A DNA stretch of 38,334 bases from an uncultured Pseudomonadota bacterium (GCA_949295995.1 CASFNK010000024.1:1-38334); one strand, 5' to 3'; shown: positions 23,505 through 33,207, counted from the first letter of the stretch. Notes: generated from the letters alone by a model not told the origin. Translations and numbers: made by a program.

Positions 23505-24220
23505 AAGACAGACCGCACTTTTTCGGACGCCGCAAAGGACGCGTCATTCGCAAAACCAAAACCACCTTATTGGAAAGCTTTTTGCCGGCCTTAAAAATCG
23601 AAGAAGACACAAATTTTAAAGCCCCTGATTTATTTGGCGTACCCGTAAAACAAATTTGCTTAGAAATTGGTTTTGGCAATGGTGAACATCTGGCCGGACA
23701 AGCCAAAAACAATCCTGATATCGGCTATATCGGGGCTGAAGTCTTTCAAAACGGCGTAGCCAATCTTCTCTCACTCATTACCGGCATAAAAGTAACTTCC
23801 GACCTTCCCGAAACCATCACTTTGGAAAAAGGTCGCGTTGACAACATTCGTATTTGGGACAATGACATCCGTCTGCTATTTAAGAGTATGCCGAATAATT
23901 TTTTAGATAAGGTCTATCTTTTGTTTCCGGACCCGTGGCCCAAAAAACGCCATGCATCCAGACGCTTTGTAAACCAAGAAAACCTCAAAGAATTGGCACG
24001 CATCTTAAAAAAAGGCGGTATTTTAAGAATAGCCACCGATCACAAGGTTTACAAATCATGGACTTTGCACCAAATGCACGATTGCCCACTGTTTCGCTGG
24101 ACGGCAACTTGCGGCAACGATTGGAAACACGAACCCCAAGATTGGGTTCAAACCAAATACCAAAGGAAAGCCATCAAAGAAGGTCGCCGAGCCGTTTTCC
24201 TTGATTATGAAAAGCTCTGA
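23495..24220 (+). CDS. trmB: tRNA (guanine-N7-)-methyltransferase
   Basis: TrmB methylates G46 in the tRNA variable loop using SAM, so its coupling to metK is apt. The 241-residue protein has the SAM-binding motif LEIGFGNGEHLAGQA, the family hallmark LLFPDPWPKKRHASRRF, and the C-terminal TKYQRKAIKEGR. A longer frame begins at 23459 inside metK; the ATG at 23495 overlaps the metK end by 10 bp and gives the usual N-terminus MFIEDRPHFFGRRKGR. It abuts the convergent gene with no spacer and no terminator. Confidence 0.96.
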   Translation: MFIEDRPHFFGRRKGRVIRKTKTTLLESFLPALKIEEDTNFKAPDLFGVPVKQICLEIGFGNGEHLAGQAKNNPDIGYIGAEVFQNGVANLLSLITGIKVTSDLPETITLEKGRVDNIRIWDNDIRLLFKSMPNNFLDKVYLLFPDPWPKKRHASRRFVNQENLKELARILKKGGILRIATDHKVYKSWTLHQMHDCPLFRWTATCGNDWKHEPQDWVQTKYQRKAIKEGRRAVFLDYEKL

Positions 24221-24718
24221 TTAATAAGAAGGAACGGTTGAAATCGTCGGATTAATATTTGGTTCTTCTATGGTGTTAACATCACTGTCGGGATAAGATT
24301 GCACATCATAAATTCGCCCACCGGACTCATAGAGCGTATCCTGAATTTGGTTATTGGTTTGCTGAGGTGTTTCAGATGAAACAGACGGATTCTGCGGCAA
24401 ACTTTCTTGAATTGCACCTTGAGGTAATTGCTGCCCCATCAATTGTTGAGGCCCCGACAAAGGCTTAGTCTTTTGCAAGGATTGCTCAGGCATATTTTCC
24501 GCCAAATTAGGGTCAACAATTGGGTCGCCCAAAGGATTTACATTTCCGTTTGACTGTTCCACTTTAAAAGTATTTACCTGCCCATCAGCGGTTTGTGCCG
24601 CACCATAAACCGTAACATCACCTGAGCCGGTATCATCAACATCATTGAGATTTTGAGCCTGCACCAAGCCACTTCCCAAAACGAAAGTCATCATCACCCA
24701 AAAACTTTTTTGCAACAT
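24221..24718 (-). CDS. Uncharacterised secreted protein, Gln/Asn/Pro-rich
   Basis: I do not recognise this 165-residue protein. It begins with a signal peptide at about residues 1-21 (SFWVMMTFVLGSGLVQA, probable cleavage before QN). The mature part is low in complexity: rich in Gln, Asn, Pro, Ser and acidic residues (for example LSGPQQLMGQQLPQGAIQE) and without Cys, so it is not a lipoprotein and probably disordered in the periplasm or outside. Its stop codon directly touches that of trmB. A GAGGAAA site precedes the ATG. Confidence 0.7.
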   Translation of the reverse strand: MLQKSFWVMMTFVLGSGLVQAQNLNDVDDTGSGDVTVYGAAQTADGQVNTFKVEQSNGNVNPLGDPIVDPNLAENMPEQSLQKTKPLSGPQQLMGQQLPQGAIQESLPQNPSVSSETPQQTNNQIQDTLYESGGRIYDVQSYPDSDVNTIEEPNINPTISTVPSY

Positions 24719-24771
24719 TTTTGTTTCCTCATTTTAAACAAACCTACAACAAAGATAATCCTTATCAGCAC

Positions 24772-24812
24772 AAAAACAAGGCGGAGAAACAAAATTTCTC
24801 CGTCTTGTTTTT
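24772..24812. terminator. Terminator of pta-ackA (bidirectional form)
   Basis: ACAAGGCGGAGAAA (24776-24789) pairs with TTTCTCCGTCTTGT (24795-24808) with one G-T mismatch/wobble, around a 5-nt loop. A and T runs flank it. It lies 18 nt after the ackA stop on the minus strand. Confidence 0.9.
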
Positions 24813-24829
24813 CTGAAGTTTCACTAGAA

Positions 24830-26008
24830 TTAGATTAAACGCATTGTATCTTGAGCAATGACCAATTCTTCATTAGTCGGAACCACAAACACTCTGACTT
24901 GAGAGCCTTTCTTTGAAATTTCAATTTTTTCACCACGTTTGCTATTGGCCTCTTCATCAAGTTCGATTCCCAAATAAGCCAAACGTTCGCACAGCATTTT
25001 ACGAACCAGTGAAGAATTTTCACCAATACCGGCCGTAAAAGCAATCGCATCAACACCACCCAAAACGGCAATATAGCTACCGATAAAGCGCAAAATCGTG
25101 TGAATATAAACATTGGTAGCGGTAATAGCGTCTTCATGATCGGCCAAGCAAGCAGTTTCCACATCGCGGTTGTCAGAATAACCGCAAAGGCCGAGCATTC
25201 CGCTTTCTTTATTCAGCAAATGGTTAACTTCATCAACACTTTTGCCTTGAGTTTTCATAATGTGCAACGGAATATAAGGGTCAATATCACCACAACGAGT
25301 TCCCATCATCACCCCGGCCAAAGGTGTAAAGCCCATAGAGGTATCTACACACTTACCGTTTTCAACCGCTGAAATTGAAGCCCCGTTACCGATATGACAA
25401 ACAATAATTTTACCTTCTTTACCGATTAATTTTGCAACTTCTCTGGAAACATAATAGTGAGAAGTACCATGAGCCCCGTAACGACGAATTTGGTGTTTGG
25501 TGTATTGTTCCAAAGGCAACGGATAAAGATAAGCCTCCGGCTTCATACTTTGGTGGAAAGCCGTGTCAAAAACCACCACTTGCTTAACATCAGGAATTAA
25601 GGCTTTCATAGCTTTCAAACCAAGAACGGCAGCCGGATTGTGCAACGGAGCAAGAGCGGAGAGCTCATCAATCTGCTCAATAACTTTATCGGTAACGAAA
25701 GTCGATTCTTTGAAGATAGAACCGCCTTGAACCACCCTGTGTCCGACACCGGCCAATTCGCTCATACTATTAAGCGCACCGTTCAACAACAAAGCAAACA
25801 CTTCGCGAATAGCTTCTTGGTGAGAGGGCAAATCAACATTTTTGGTAATTTTATCATTATCACCGATTTTAATGGTCACAAAAGAATTATCGATACCGAT
25901 ACGGTCAGCCAAACCTTTGGCAATAACCTCGTAATTATCGCCATCAACACCAAAGAGTTGATACTTCAAAGAAGACGACCCTGAGTTCAAAACTAAAATT
26001 TTTTTCAT
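24830..26008 (-). CDS. ackA: Acetate kinase
   Basis: AckA interconverts acetyl phosphate + ADP and acetate + ATP. The 392-residue product has the family motifs KKILVLNSGSSSLKYQ at the N-terminus, GHRVVQGG, DTAFHQSM, HGTSHYYVS and HIGNGASISAV, with FTAGIGENS near the C-terminus. The frame is open 20 codons further upstream, but the ATG at 26008 has AAGGA at 7 nt and gives the canonical start. It follows pta by 22 nt as a two-gene operon. Confidence 0.98.
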   Translation of the reverse strand: MKKILVLNSGSSSLKYQLFGVDGDNYEVIAKGLADRIGIDNSFVTIKIGDNDKITKNVDLPSHQEAIREVFALLLNGALNSMSELAGVGHRVVQGGSIFKESTFVTDKVIEQIDELSALAPLHNPAAVLGLKAMKALIPDVKQVVVFDTAFHQSMKPEAYLYPLPLEQYTKHQIRRYGAHGTSHYYVSREVAKLIGKEGKIIVCHIGNGASISAVENGKCVDTSMGFTPLAGVMMGTRCGDIDPYIPLHIMKTQGKSVDEVNHLLNKESGMLGLCGYSDNRDVETACLADHEDAITATNVYIHTILRFIGSYIAVLGGVDAIAFTAGIGENSSLVRKMLCERLAYLGIELDEEANSKRGEKIEISKKGSQVRVFVVPTNEELVIAQDTMRLI

Positions 26009-26030
26009 ACCACTATCCTTATAAGTAAGA

Positions 26031-27041
26031 TTAAGACAAATGAACCGATTGCAAAGCGGTAATAGCAATCATACCGACAATATCTTCAACCAAAGCACCG
26101 CGAGATAAATCATTAACCGGAGCATTTAAGCCCTGCAACATTGGGCCGTAAGATTCGCAACCACCGATTCTTTGTAAGAGTTTATAACCGATATTACCTG
26201 CATCCAAATTAGGAAAGATTAAAACTTTTGCTTTTCCGGCAACATGGCTATCGGGTGCTTTTTTATGAGCGACAACGGCGTCTAAAGCGGCATCGGCTTG
26301 CATTTCACCATCCAATTCAATACCTTTACCGGTATATTCATCAGTTTTCAGAGCCTCTTGCGCCATAAGAGTTGCACGTTTAACCTTATCAACCGAGTCG
26401 CCTTTACCGGAACTTCTGGTCGAATAAGACAACATAGCGATTCTTGGCTCAATTCCGAATTGCAAAGCAGTTTCGACACTGGTCAAAGCAATATCGCATA
26501 ATTCTTTATCGGTCGGGTCAATCACCACGGCACAATCTGAGAGCAAGTAAGCCTCACCGTCTTTAACCGAAATCAAAGCTGCCGAGACGCCACGTTCCTT
26601 GTGAGCTGATTTAATAATCTGTAAAGCCGGACGAACGGTATCAGCGGTTGAGTGATTAGCACCCGACAACATACCGTCGGCATCACCGGCCTTAACCATT
26701 AATGTTCCGAAATAATTATAATTTTTGGCTGTCTCAAGAGCTTGCTCTTCAGTCATACCTTTAGCTTTTCTGAGTTCAAACAACAAGTTTGCATAATCTT
26801 GCAATTTTGGGGACGTTTCGGGTTTAATGATTGAAATACGGTTCATGCTCCAATTATTCTTGGCAAAATATTCTTTAATTTGGGTTTCATCTCCCAAAAT
26901 AATTAAGTTAGCAGCCTCTTCTTCGGCAATAACATGTGCAGCTTTTAAGATACGCTCGTCTTCACCTTCTGGCAAAACGATAGTTTTTTGATATTGTTTG
27001 GCTTTTTGCACCAAATTACTCAAATAATTGCTAGTAATCAT
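26031..27041 (-). CDS. pta: Phosphate acetyltransferase, short form
   Basis: Pta makes acetyl phosphate from acetyl-CoA. The 336-residue protein is only the catalytic PTA_PTB domain, with IVLPEGEDERILKAAHV, MVKAGDADGMLSGANHSTAD, SYSTRSSGKGDSVDKV and the end NDLSRGALVEDIVGMIAITA. It lacks the N-terminal regulatory part of the long E. coli enzyme (714 residues), as in many bacteria. The frame is open from TTG 27059, but ATG 27041 with an AAAGG site is preferred. Together with ackA it indicates acetate overflow or fermentation, and an acetyl-phosphate pool. Confidence 0.97.
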   Translation of the reverse strand: MITSNYLSNLVQKAKQYQKTIVLPEGEDERILKAAHVIAEEEAANLIILGDETQIKEYFAKNNWSMNRISIIKPETSPKLQDYANLLFELRKAKGMTEEQALETAKNYNYFGTLMVKAGDADGMLSGANHSTADTVRPALQIIKSAHKERGVSAALISVKDGEAYLLSDCAVVIDPTDKELCDIALTSVETALQFGIEPRIAMLSYSTRSSGKGDSVDKVKRATLMAQEALKTDEYTGKGIELDGEMQADAALDAVVAHKKAPDSHVAGKAKVLIFPNLDAGNIGYKLLQRIGGCESYGPMLQGLNAPVNDLSRGALVEDIVGMIAITALQSVHLS

Positions 27042-27169
27042 AACAATGAACCTTTTCAAATGAAAATTAAGAGATTATTTTTTTTAGTAATAAACAACAA
27101 ACTCTCATAAAAGTCCACCAAGAAATTACCTCTTGCATATACAAATATAGGATTTATCGGAAAAAACTT

Positions 27170-27198
27170 TTGCTTTTTATAACAAACTGCACTATCAT
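27170..27198 (+). promoter_or_regulatory. Sigma-70 promoter of ndk
   Basis: TTGCTT (27170-27175), a 17-nt spacer and TATCAT (27193-27198) lie 40 nt before the ndk ATG, in the 197-nt gap divergent from pta. For pta a weak candidate (TTGTTG-17-TAATCT, minus strand, -10 at 27077-27072) lies in the same gap. Confidence 0.6.
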
Positions 27199-27238
27199 CG
27201 GCACAAAATCAAACCTGACAAACATAAGGATAGAAAAA

Positions 27239-27655
27239 ATGGAAAGAACACTCTCTATCATCAAACCTGATGCCACCACCCGCAACATCACGGGCAAAGT
27301 CAATGCTATGATTGAGGAAACAGGCTTGAAGATTGTTGCTCAAAAGCGTCTATGGCTGTCTGAGTCTCAGGCAGAAGAGTTTTACATTGAGCATAAAGAT
27401 AAAGCCTTTTTTTCCGGTTTGGTAGAGTTTATGACCTCAGCCCCGATTGTCGTTCAGGTTTTAGAAGGCGAAAACGCCATTGAACAATATCGCAAAATTA
27501 TGGGAGCGACCAATCCGGCCGTTGCCGAAGAAGGCACAATCCGCAAAACTTTTGCTTTATCAATTGATAAAAACACCGTCCATGGTTCCGATTCTCCTGA
27601 ATCGGCTCAAAGAGAAATCAACTTTTTCTTCTCTAAAGTAGAAATTGTCGGATAA
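27239..27655 (+). CDS. ndk: Nucleoside diphosphate kinase
   Basis: Ndk balances NTP pools through a phospho-histidine. The 138-residue product has [19 protein letters not shown] at the start and the active-site His115 in [16 protein letters not shown]. Length is normal (about 140). The frame is open from 27170, but ATG 27239 follows AAGGA by 8 nt. It is followed after 11 nt by the DUF2066 gene. Confidence 0.98.
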   Translation: MERTLSIIKPDATTRNITGKVNAMIEETGLKIVAQKRLWLSESQAEEFYIEHKDKAFFSGLVEFMTSAPIVVQVLEGENAIEQYRKIMGATNPAVAEEGTIRKTFALSIDKNTVHGSDSPESAQREINFFFSKVEIVG

Positions 27656-27666
27656 GGAAGAGATTC

Positions 27667-28716
27667 GTGCCTAAACTTTTCGCCTCTTTTATATTTTTAA
27701 CTCTGATGATTTTCAGCTCCCCGCTCCGAGCTGAAGATATGAGCTTATACGATGTTGAAATAAGAGTAGATATCACTGCCGAAAATGCTTCCGTTGCAAG
27801 AGAAAAAGGCATGAGTGATGCCAACCGCCAAGCGGTTATGACAGTAGCCGGCAGATTAACCACTCCCGAAGGCACGAAAGTACTTGAACAATTAAACAAC
27901 AATCAAATATTAAACTTCATCAAAGAAGTTACCGTTGGCGAGGAAAAAGTCTCCGATGTCCGTTATATGGCAAAACTAAAAATCACCATCAATGCCGACA
28001 TCTTAAAAGCCTACCTGTCTGAAAAGAACGCTCCTTTTGCCATGGTGGAAGAAAGCAAAATCATCATAATCCCGTTGTTTAGAGAATTTCGCACAGATTC
28101 GCCTCTATTATGGGAAGGAAACAACACTTGGCGTGAGGCTTGGATAAACAACCCGCTCACCACCGGTCCGATAAAAATTTCAGCCTTAGGCAATGAAGCC
28201 AGCCAACAAATCACTGCCGCTCAAGCTCTGCAAATGAATGGGATTATCCTTGACCAAATCGCCGGCAACAATCAAACCCGCAACATTTATATTGCCGATG
28301 CCACCTATGACGGCATTGATGGATTAGAGATTACCTTATCAAGCTATGCCAACGGCTCGCAAAATATCATCAAAGTTCCGGGGATAAGAAGTCCGCAACT
28401 CTTTACGGACGGCGTCCAAAAGGTAAAAGAATATCTGATTGGTCAAGCCCAACAACAAACTTTGGCTGTAAACACAGCCGCTCAAGAGATTACGGTTTTA
28501 TACACCTATACCAATTTGCGTGATTGGGTTAATTTACAAAAGACCATTAAATCCTCAGCCGGTGTTAACGACTTAACAACTGATGCTCTTGGCAACGGCA
28601 ACGCCCAATTCAAAATCAAATTTAACGGCACTTTTGACAGACTACAAAGAGCTTTAAGAGATAAAAGATTAAACTTAACCGCCTATGACGGATTTTATAA
28701 TCTGGAACGCTACTAA
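27667..28716 (+). CDS. DUF2066 family exported protein
   Basis: This 349-residue protein starts at GTG with a GGAAGAG site. It has a signal peptide (residues 1-22, LFASFIFLTLMIFSSPLRA) and an N-terminal domain matching DUF2066 as I know it: VDITAENASVAREKGMSDAN followed by RQAVMTVAGRL. Homologues commonly sit beside an AI-2E-type permease and hdaA in Alphaproteobacteria; no activity is known to me. The C-terminal third (about 270-345) resembles a small alpha/beta domain. Probably periplasmic. It ends 20 nt before the permease gene. Confidence 0.82.
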   Translation: MPKLFASFIFLTLMIFSSPLRAEDMSLYDVEIRVDITAENASVAREKGMSDANRQAVMTVAGRLTTPEGTKVLEQLNNNQILNFIKEVTVGEEKVSDVRYMAKLKITINADILKAYLSEKNAPFAMVEESKIIIIPLFREFRTDSPLLWEGNNTWREAWINNPLTTGPIKISALGNEASQQITAAQALQMNGIILDQIAGNNQTRNIYIADATYDGIDGLEITLSSYANGSQNIIKVPGIRSPQLFTDGVQKVKEYLIGQAQQQTLAVNTAAQEITVLYTYTNLRDWVNLQKTIKSSAGVNDLTTDALGNGNAQFKIKFNGTFDRLQRALRDKRLNLTAYDGFYNLERY

Positions 28717-28736
28717 ACAAAAGAGGAGAAAAGACC

Positions 28737-29801
28737 ATGGTTTTTCAAAAAAAAGAAAACCGCAACTGGGTATTTTGGCTAACGCTTTTTGTTTTATTTT
28801 GCATAGCGGTTTACGCCCTCAAATCGGTACTTCTCCCCTTTGTTGCCGGCATTATTATCGGTTATTTGCTCGACCCCTGGGCATCATATTTTGAAAAACA
28901 TGGCATGAGCCGAACCTTAGCAACATTTTTGGTTTTGTTTTTGGTTATTATCATCATGATACCGGCTCTTCTGATTCTCTTTGGAATCATTGATGAGCAA
29001 ATCGGTCGTTTTTTAAATGCGCTTCCGCAATACATCTCCAGTTTCTTAAAAAAGATTGAGCCGATTATCCAAGAACTGCAATCACGCATTCCCTCACTTG
29101 AGGCCGATAAGATTAAAGAATACATCCGGAGTAATATGTCAAACGGTCTTAAGATTTTTGGCTCTCTGGTAAGAAGTATTATCAGCAGTGGATTTGCCTT
29201 TTTTAACCTCCTATCATTATTGCTGATTACACCGGTTGTAGCTTTTTATATGCTCCGAGATTGGGACACTTTCATTGCCAAAGTTGATAGTTTGCTTCCG
29301 GTAAAATCACAAGATTCAATCAGAGCTCAAGCCAAAGAAATTGATAGGACTCTCGCCGGATTTATCCGTGGACAATTAAGCGTCTGCCTCATTTTGGGAA
29401 CATATTATTCTCTTGGTCTTTATTTTGTCGGCTTAGAACTTGGGGTTGTCGTCGGCTTTATGGCTGGTATCATTTCCTTTATTCCTTATATCGGTAGTAT
29501 TTCAGGTTTTGTCGTCAGCATGGGCATTGCGCTTGCTCAGTTTGACAGTCTAACGCCGATTCTCCAAGTTGTTGCCGTCTTTTTGAGTGGACAATTCATT
29601 GAAGGCAACTTTCTCACCCCTAAATTGGTTGGTGACAATGTTGGTCTTCACCCTGTCTGGGTAATGTTTGCCTTGCTTGCCGGCGGTGTTTTATTGGGCT
29701 TTTTAGGCTTAATGATAGCTGTTCCCGTTGCTGCCATTATTGGCGTTTTAATCCGCCATGCCATAGACAACTATAAACAAAGTGATCTGTATTTAGAATA
29801 A
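28737..29801 (+). CDS. AI-2E family transporter / PerM-type permease
   Basis: The 354-residue protein has about eight membrane segments and the AI-2E transporter family pattern: LKSVLLPFVAGIIIGYLLDP near residues 23-42, LLSLLLITPVVAFYMLRDWD, GFIRGQLSVCLILGTYYSLG and the Gly-rich NVGLHPVWVMFALLAGGVLL near the end. The family name comes from E. coli TqsA; most members have unknown substrates, so a quorum-sensing role is not implied. In many Alphaproteobacteria hdaA follows this gene; here mraY does, after a 99-nt gap. Confidence 0.9.
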   Translation: MVFQKKENRNWVFWLTLFVLFCIAVYALKSVLLPFVAGIIIGYLLDPWASYFEKHGMSRTLATFLVLFLVIIIMIPALLILFGIIDEQIGRFLNALPQYISSFLKKIEPIIQELQSRIPSLEADKIKEYIRSNMSNGLKIFGSLVRSIISSGFAFFNLLSLLLITPVVAFYMLRDWDTFIAKVDSLLPVKSQDSIRAQAKEIDRTLAGFIRGQLSVCLILGTYYSLGLYFVGLELGVVVGFMAGIISFIPYIGSISGFVVSMGIALAQFDSLTPILQVVAVFLSGQFIEGNFLTPKLVGDNVGLHPVWVMFALLAGGVLLGFLGLMIAVPVAAIIGVLIRHAIDNYKQSDLYLE

Positions 29802-29900
29802 ATCTGTGAAAACTCTCAAAAACACTCAGCTTCTTAAGATTTATTTTAGAATTGCCAACTATGATAAACTCCAAAATCATCTATCACCAAAGGGGTTGTC

Positions 29901-30953
29901 ATGTTGTATGCTTTACTCACTTCCGCAGACACGCTCATCATCAGAGCCTTTGCGGCATTTTTCATAGCTTTAGGTCTATCTTTAGCTTTCGGCGGAAAAT
30001 TAATTAATTTTCTGCACCATCACCAAAGCAAAGGACAACCCATCCGAGAAGACGGTCCGCAAAGTCATTTATTGACCAAAAAGGGCACCCCAACCATGGG
30101 TGGATTGCTTATTTTAGGCACCACCACGCTTGCCACTTTGCTCTGTGCCGACTTGCAAAATCCCTTTATTTGGATTTGTTTACTGGTATTGCTCATTTTT
30201 GGCACAACCGGTTTTGTTGATGACTATGTCAAAGTAACCAAACAAACCGCTAACGCTATGACCGCCAAAATGAAATTGGTTTTGCAGTTCAGTACAGCTT
30301 TGATTGCCGTCGGCGTTATTTCTTATGCCACCCCCGAGCCTTATCGTTATAGTCTGACAATTCCCTATTTTAAGAATTTGGCACTAAATTTGTGTTGGTT
30401 TTATATTCCCTTTGCAATGATTGTAATTGCCGGCACGTCCAATGCCGTTAATTTAACCGACGGGCTGGACGGCTTAGCCTCAGGCTTGCTCATCTTGAGT
30501 TTTGGCACCTTTTTAATTTTTGCCTACACTTGCGGTTCTGCGATTGCACCGGAATTTACCTCTTTTGTAATTCCTTCAGCCGGAGAAATCTGCGTTTTGT
30601 GCGCTGCCGTAATTGGTGGTTGTTTAGGCTTTTTATGGTTTAATGCTCCCAAAGCCCAAGTATTTATGGGCGATACCGGCTCTCTTTCTTTAGGAGCACT
30701 TTTGGGTACCATTGCCGTTATGACCAAGCATGAAATTTTGTTGGCGATTGTCGGTGGCATTTTCGTGCTGGAAACCGTATCGGTTATGATACAAGTTACC
30801 TATTTTAAGAAGACCGGCGGCAAACGTTTTTTCAAAATGGCACCGATACACCACCATTTTGAGCAATTAGGCTGGCCGGAAACCACCGTTACCATTCGTT
30901 TTTGGATTATCGGTTTTATCTTAGCGGTTTTAGGCTTGTGCAGTTTATTATAA
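29901..30953 (+). CDS. mraY: Phospho-N-acetylmuramoyl-pentapeptide-transferase
   Basis: MraY makes lipid I at the inner membrane from UDP-MurNAc-pentapeptide and undecaprenyl phosphate. The 350-residue protein has about ten membrane helices and the motifs KGTPTMGGLLIL, FVDDYVKV, NAVNLTDGLDGLA, FMGDTGSLSLGALLG and MAPIHHHFEQLGW, with the catalytic acidic residues and the HHH motif present. A good AAAGGGG site precedes the ATG. It starts the division/cell-wall cluster; the 99-nt gap before it has no promoter I can defend. Confidence 0.98.
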   Translation: MLYALLTSADTLIIRAFAAFFIALGLSLAFGGKLINFLHHHQSKGQPIREDGPQSHLLTKKGTPTMGGLLILGTTTLATLLCADLQNPFIWICLLVLLIFGTTGFVDDYVKVTKQTANAMTAKMKLVLQFSTALIAVGVISYATPEPYRYSLTIPYFKNLALNLCWFYIPFAMIVIAGTSNAVNLTDGLDGLASGLLILSFGTFLIFAYTCGSAIAPEFTSFVIPSAGEICVLCAAVIGGCLGFLWFNAPKAQVFMGDTGSLSLGALLGTIAVMTKHEILLAIVGGIFVLETVSVMIQVTYFKKTGGKRFFKMAPIHHHFEQLGWPETTVTIRFWIIGFILAVLGLCSLL

Positions 30954-30965
30954 GCGGAGGAGCGA

Positions 30966-32099
30966 GTGTTTACATTTTCACGCAACAGTCGTTCTCAACT
31001 TGCCAACTGGTGGTGGACCGTTGACAAAGTCTTACTCACACTCATCACCATTTTAATACTCATCGGTATATTTCTAAATTTTTCAGCCAGTCCGGCTGTT
31101 GCCAGACGCATCGGCGCCGATAGCTTTCACTTTGTCAAACGCCAATTAGTATTCATCCCACTAGCCATTGGTTTAATGCTTTATCTCTCTATGCAAAATT
31201 TGCGTTTTATCCGCCGCACCGCCATTATCGGTTATGGAATAGCCATGATTTTAATGGTACTCACCTTGTTTTGGGGTGAAGAGACCAAAGGTGCTTCTCG
31301 TTGGATAAGAGTTTTGGGATTTTCATTGCAACCCTCCGAATTCATCAAACCGACTTTTGCTGTTGTCGCCGCCTGGTTATTTGATGCTCAAAAAAAATAT
31401 CAAGACATTCCAGGAACTTTGCTTTCCTCAATTTTATTTGCGGCAACTTTAACATTATTATTGCTCCAACCAGATATTGGGATGTCTTTTGTCGTAACGG
31501 TTATCTGGGGTTTTCAACTTTTCTTAAATGGCTTATCGTTGATATTGGTAGGCTTTGCCATTTTAGCCGGTATTATTGCTCTGGTAGTTGCCTTTTTCGT
31601 CTTTCCGCACTTTCATACTCGTGTCATGCAATTTGTAGCCTCAGAAAACGAAGTCAGCTATCAAGTCAAAAAAGCCATGGAAGCCTTTGAAAACGGTAAT
31701 TTATTCGGACGAGGCCCCGGCGAAGGTGTTGTCAAACTCAATATTCCCGACGCGCATACCGACTTTATTTTTGCGGTAGCAGGTGAAGAATTTGGTTTGA
31801 TTTTATGTTTAATTTTGGTAGGATTATTTGCAGCCATAGTTATTCGTTCTATGTTGATATCACTCAAGGATAACAATTTATTTATTATTTTATCATCGGC
31901 GGCATTATCAGCCTCTTTTGGGTTGCAAGGAATCATCAACATGGCATCAACCCTACACCTAATTCCGACCAAAGGAATGACTTTGCCGTTTATTTCATAC
32001 GGTGGTTCATCAATTTTAGCCACCTCTTTGGGAATAGGAATGTTATTAGCCATAACACGTAAAAACGTTCACGCGGAGGATAAAGATGAAACAGACTAA
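30966..32099 (+). CDS. ftsW: Peptidoglycan glycosyltransferase FtsW
   Basis: FtsW is the SEDS-family polymerase of septal peptidoglycan. The 377-residue protein has about ten membrane helices and the SEDS motifs GASRWIRVLGFSLQPSEFIK, QPDIGMSFVV (with the catalytic-site Asp), GRGPGEGVVKLNIPDAHTDF and GMTLPFISYGGSS. The start is GTG with a GGAGG site. Its end overlaps murG by 14 bp. In most Proteobacteria murD lies between mraY and ftsW; here only 12 nt separate them. Confidence 0.98.
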   Translation: MFTFSRNSRSQLANWWWTVDKVLLTLITILILIGIFLNFSASPAVARRIGADSFHFVKRQLVFIPLAIGLMLYLSMQNLRFIRRTAIIGYGIAMILMVLTLFWGEETKGASRWIRVLGFSLQPSEFIKPTFAVVAAWLFDAQKKYQDIPGTLLSSILFAATLTLLLLQPDIGMSFVVTVIWGFQLFLNGLSLILVGFAILAGIIALVVAFFVFPHFHTRVMQFVASENEVSYQVKKAMEAFENGNLFGRGPGEGVVKLNIPDAHTDFIFAVAGEEFGLILCLILVGLFAAIVIRSMLISLKDNNLFIILSSAALSASFGLQGIINMASTLHLIPTKGMTLPFISYGGSSILATSLGIGMLLAITRKNVHAEDKDETD

Positions 32100-33198
32100 A
32101 GACCAAAAACCGCTCATTATTTTAACGGCCGGCGGCACGGGAGGACACGTTTTTCCGGCAGAATCTCTGGCCGAAGAACTATCCCTTCGTGGATTTGATT
32201 TAGCACTTGTTACCGACGCACGCGGTAAAAACAACTACCATGGCAAATTAAACGAAATTCCTAATTACTCTGTTTTATCAGGTCCTTTAGTTGGCAAATC
32301 AAAATTCACTAAAATCAAAAGCCTGATAAAGACCTGCTTCGGCATTTTGCAAGCCGGTTTACTCTTACTGCGCAAAAAGCCGGTATGCGTCGTCGGCTTT
32401 GGTGGCTACGCATCTTTTCCATGTTGCATGGCGGCCATTTTATTAGGGGTTGACTTGGTTATTCACGAACAAAATTCAGTCATGAGCCGCACCAATCGTT
32501 TTCTGAGCAAATATGCCTCACTCATCGCTCAAAGTTTTCGCAATGCCAAATACACGCCCCTACATGTCAAAAGCGTTGTAACCGGCATGCCGATTCGCAA
32601 AGCAATATCCTCACTCAATGGCAACGCCTACCCCAAACTCAAAGATGAAAAATTTAATTTATTGATTATCGGCGGCTCTCAGGGAGCAAAAATTTTTGGT
32701 GAAATCATTCCGCAAGCCATACAGTTATTACCTGAAGATATACGCCACAATCTCCACATCACCCAACAATGCAAAGCAGAAGACATTACCGCCACACAAG
32801 AAACTTATGCCAACAGCGGCTGCCAAGCCAACATTGCTTCCTTTTTTTCCAATATGCCGGAACTCTACACCCAATCACATTTAATCATTTCCCGTGCCGG
32901 AGCATCATCGGTATTTGAAATTGCCGCTGCCGGAATTCCTTCGATTCTCATTCCTCTTCCCACCGCAGCCGACGACCACCAAACGGCTAACGCCAAATAC
33001 ATTACGGATTTTAACGGCGGTCTTGCCATTTCACAAAAAGATTTCACCCCTGAAAACTTAGCCAAGATATTGGAAGATTTAATCTCACATCCCGAACGTC
33101 TGCAACAAATGTCCTTGAGCATCAAACGCTCAGCCATTACGGATGCCGCCACACGCTTGGCCGATGCAATTGAAAAAGAAATTATATCCCAACGCTAG
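32086..33198 (+). CDS. murG: UDP-GlcNAc:lipid I N-acetylglucosaminyltransferase MurG
   Basis: MurG converts lipid I to lipid II on the cytoplasmic face of the membrane. The 370-residue GT-B enzyme has the N-terminal Gly loop TAGGTGGHVFPAESLA, VGFGGYASFP, HEQNSVMSRTNRFL, the second Gly loop IIGGSQGAKIFGEI and the donor-binding SRAGASSVFEIAAAGIPSIL. A GCGGAGGA site inside the ftsW end drives it. Next comes murB after 9 nt; the usual intervening murC is missing. Confidence 0.98.
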   Translation: MKQTKDQKPLIILTAGGTGGHVFPAESLAEELSLRGFDLALVTDARGKNNYHGKLNEIPNYSVLSGPLVGKSKFTKIKSLIKTCFGILQAGLLLLRKKPVCVVGFGGYASFPCCMAAILLGVDLVIHEQNSVMSRTNRFLSKYASLIAQSFRNAKYTPLHVKSVVTGMPIRKAISSLNGNAYPKLKDEKFNLLIIGGSQGAKIFGEIIPQAIQLLPEDIRHNLHITQQCKAEDITATQETYANSGCQANIASFFSNMPELYTQSHLIISRAGASSVFEIAAAGIPSILIPLPTAADDHQTANAKYITDFNGGLAISQKDFTPENLAKILEDLISHPERLQQMSLSIKRSAITDAATRLADAIEKEIISQR

Positions 33199-33207
33199 GA
33201 GAGCACC

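Noticed and set aside
28737..29801. Autoinducer-2 exporter
   Set aside because: Membership of the AI-2E family is clear but most members have unknown substrates, and no luxS or lsr gene is in the window.
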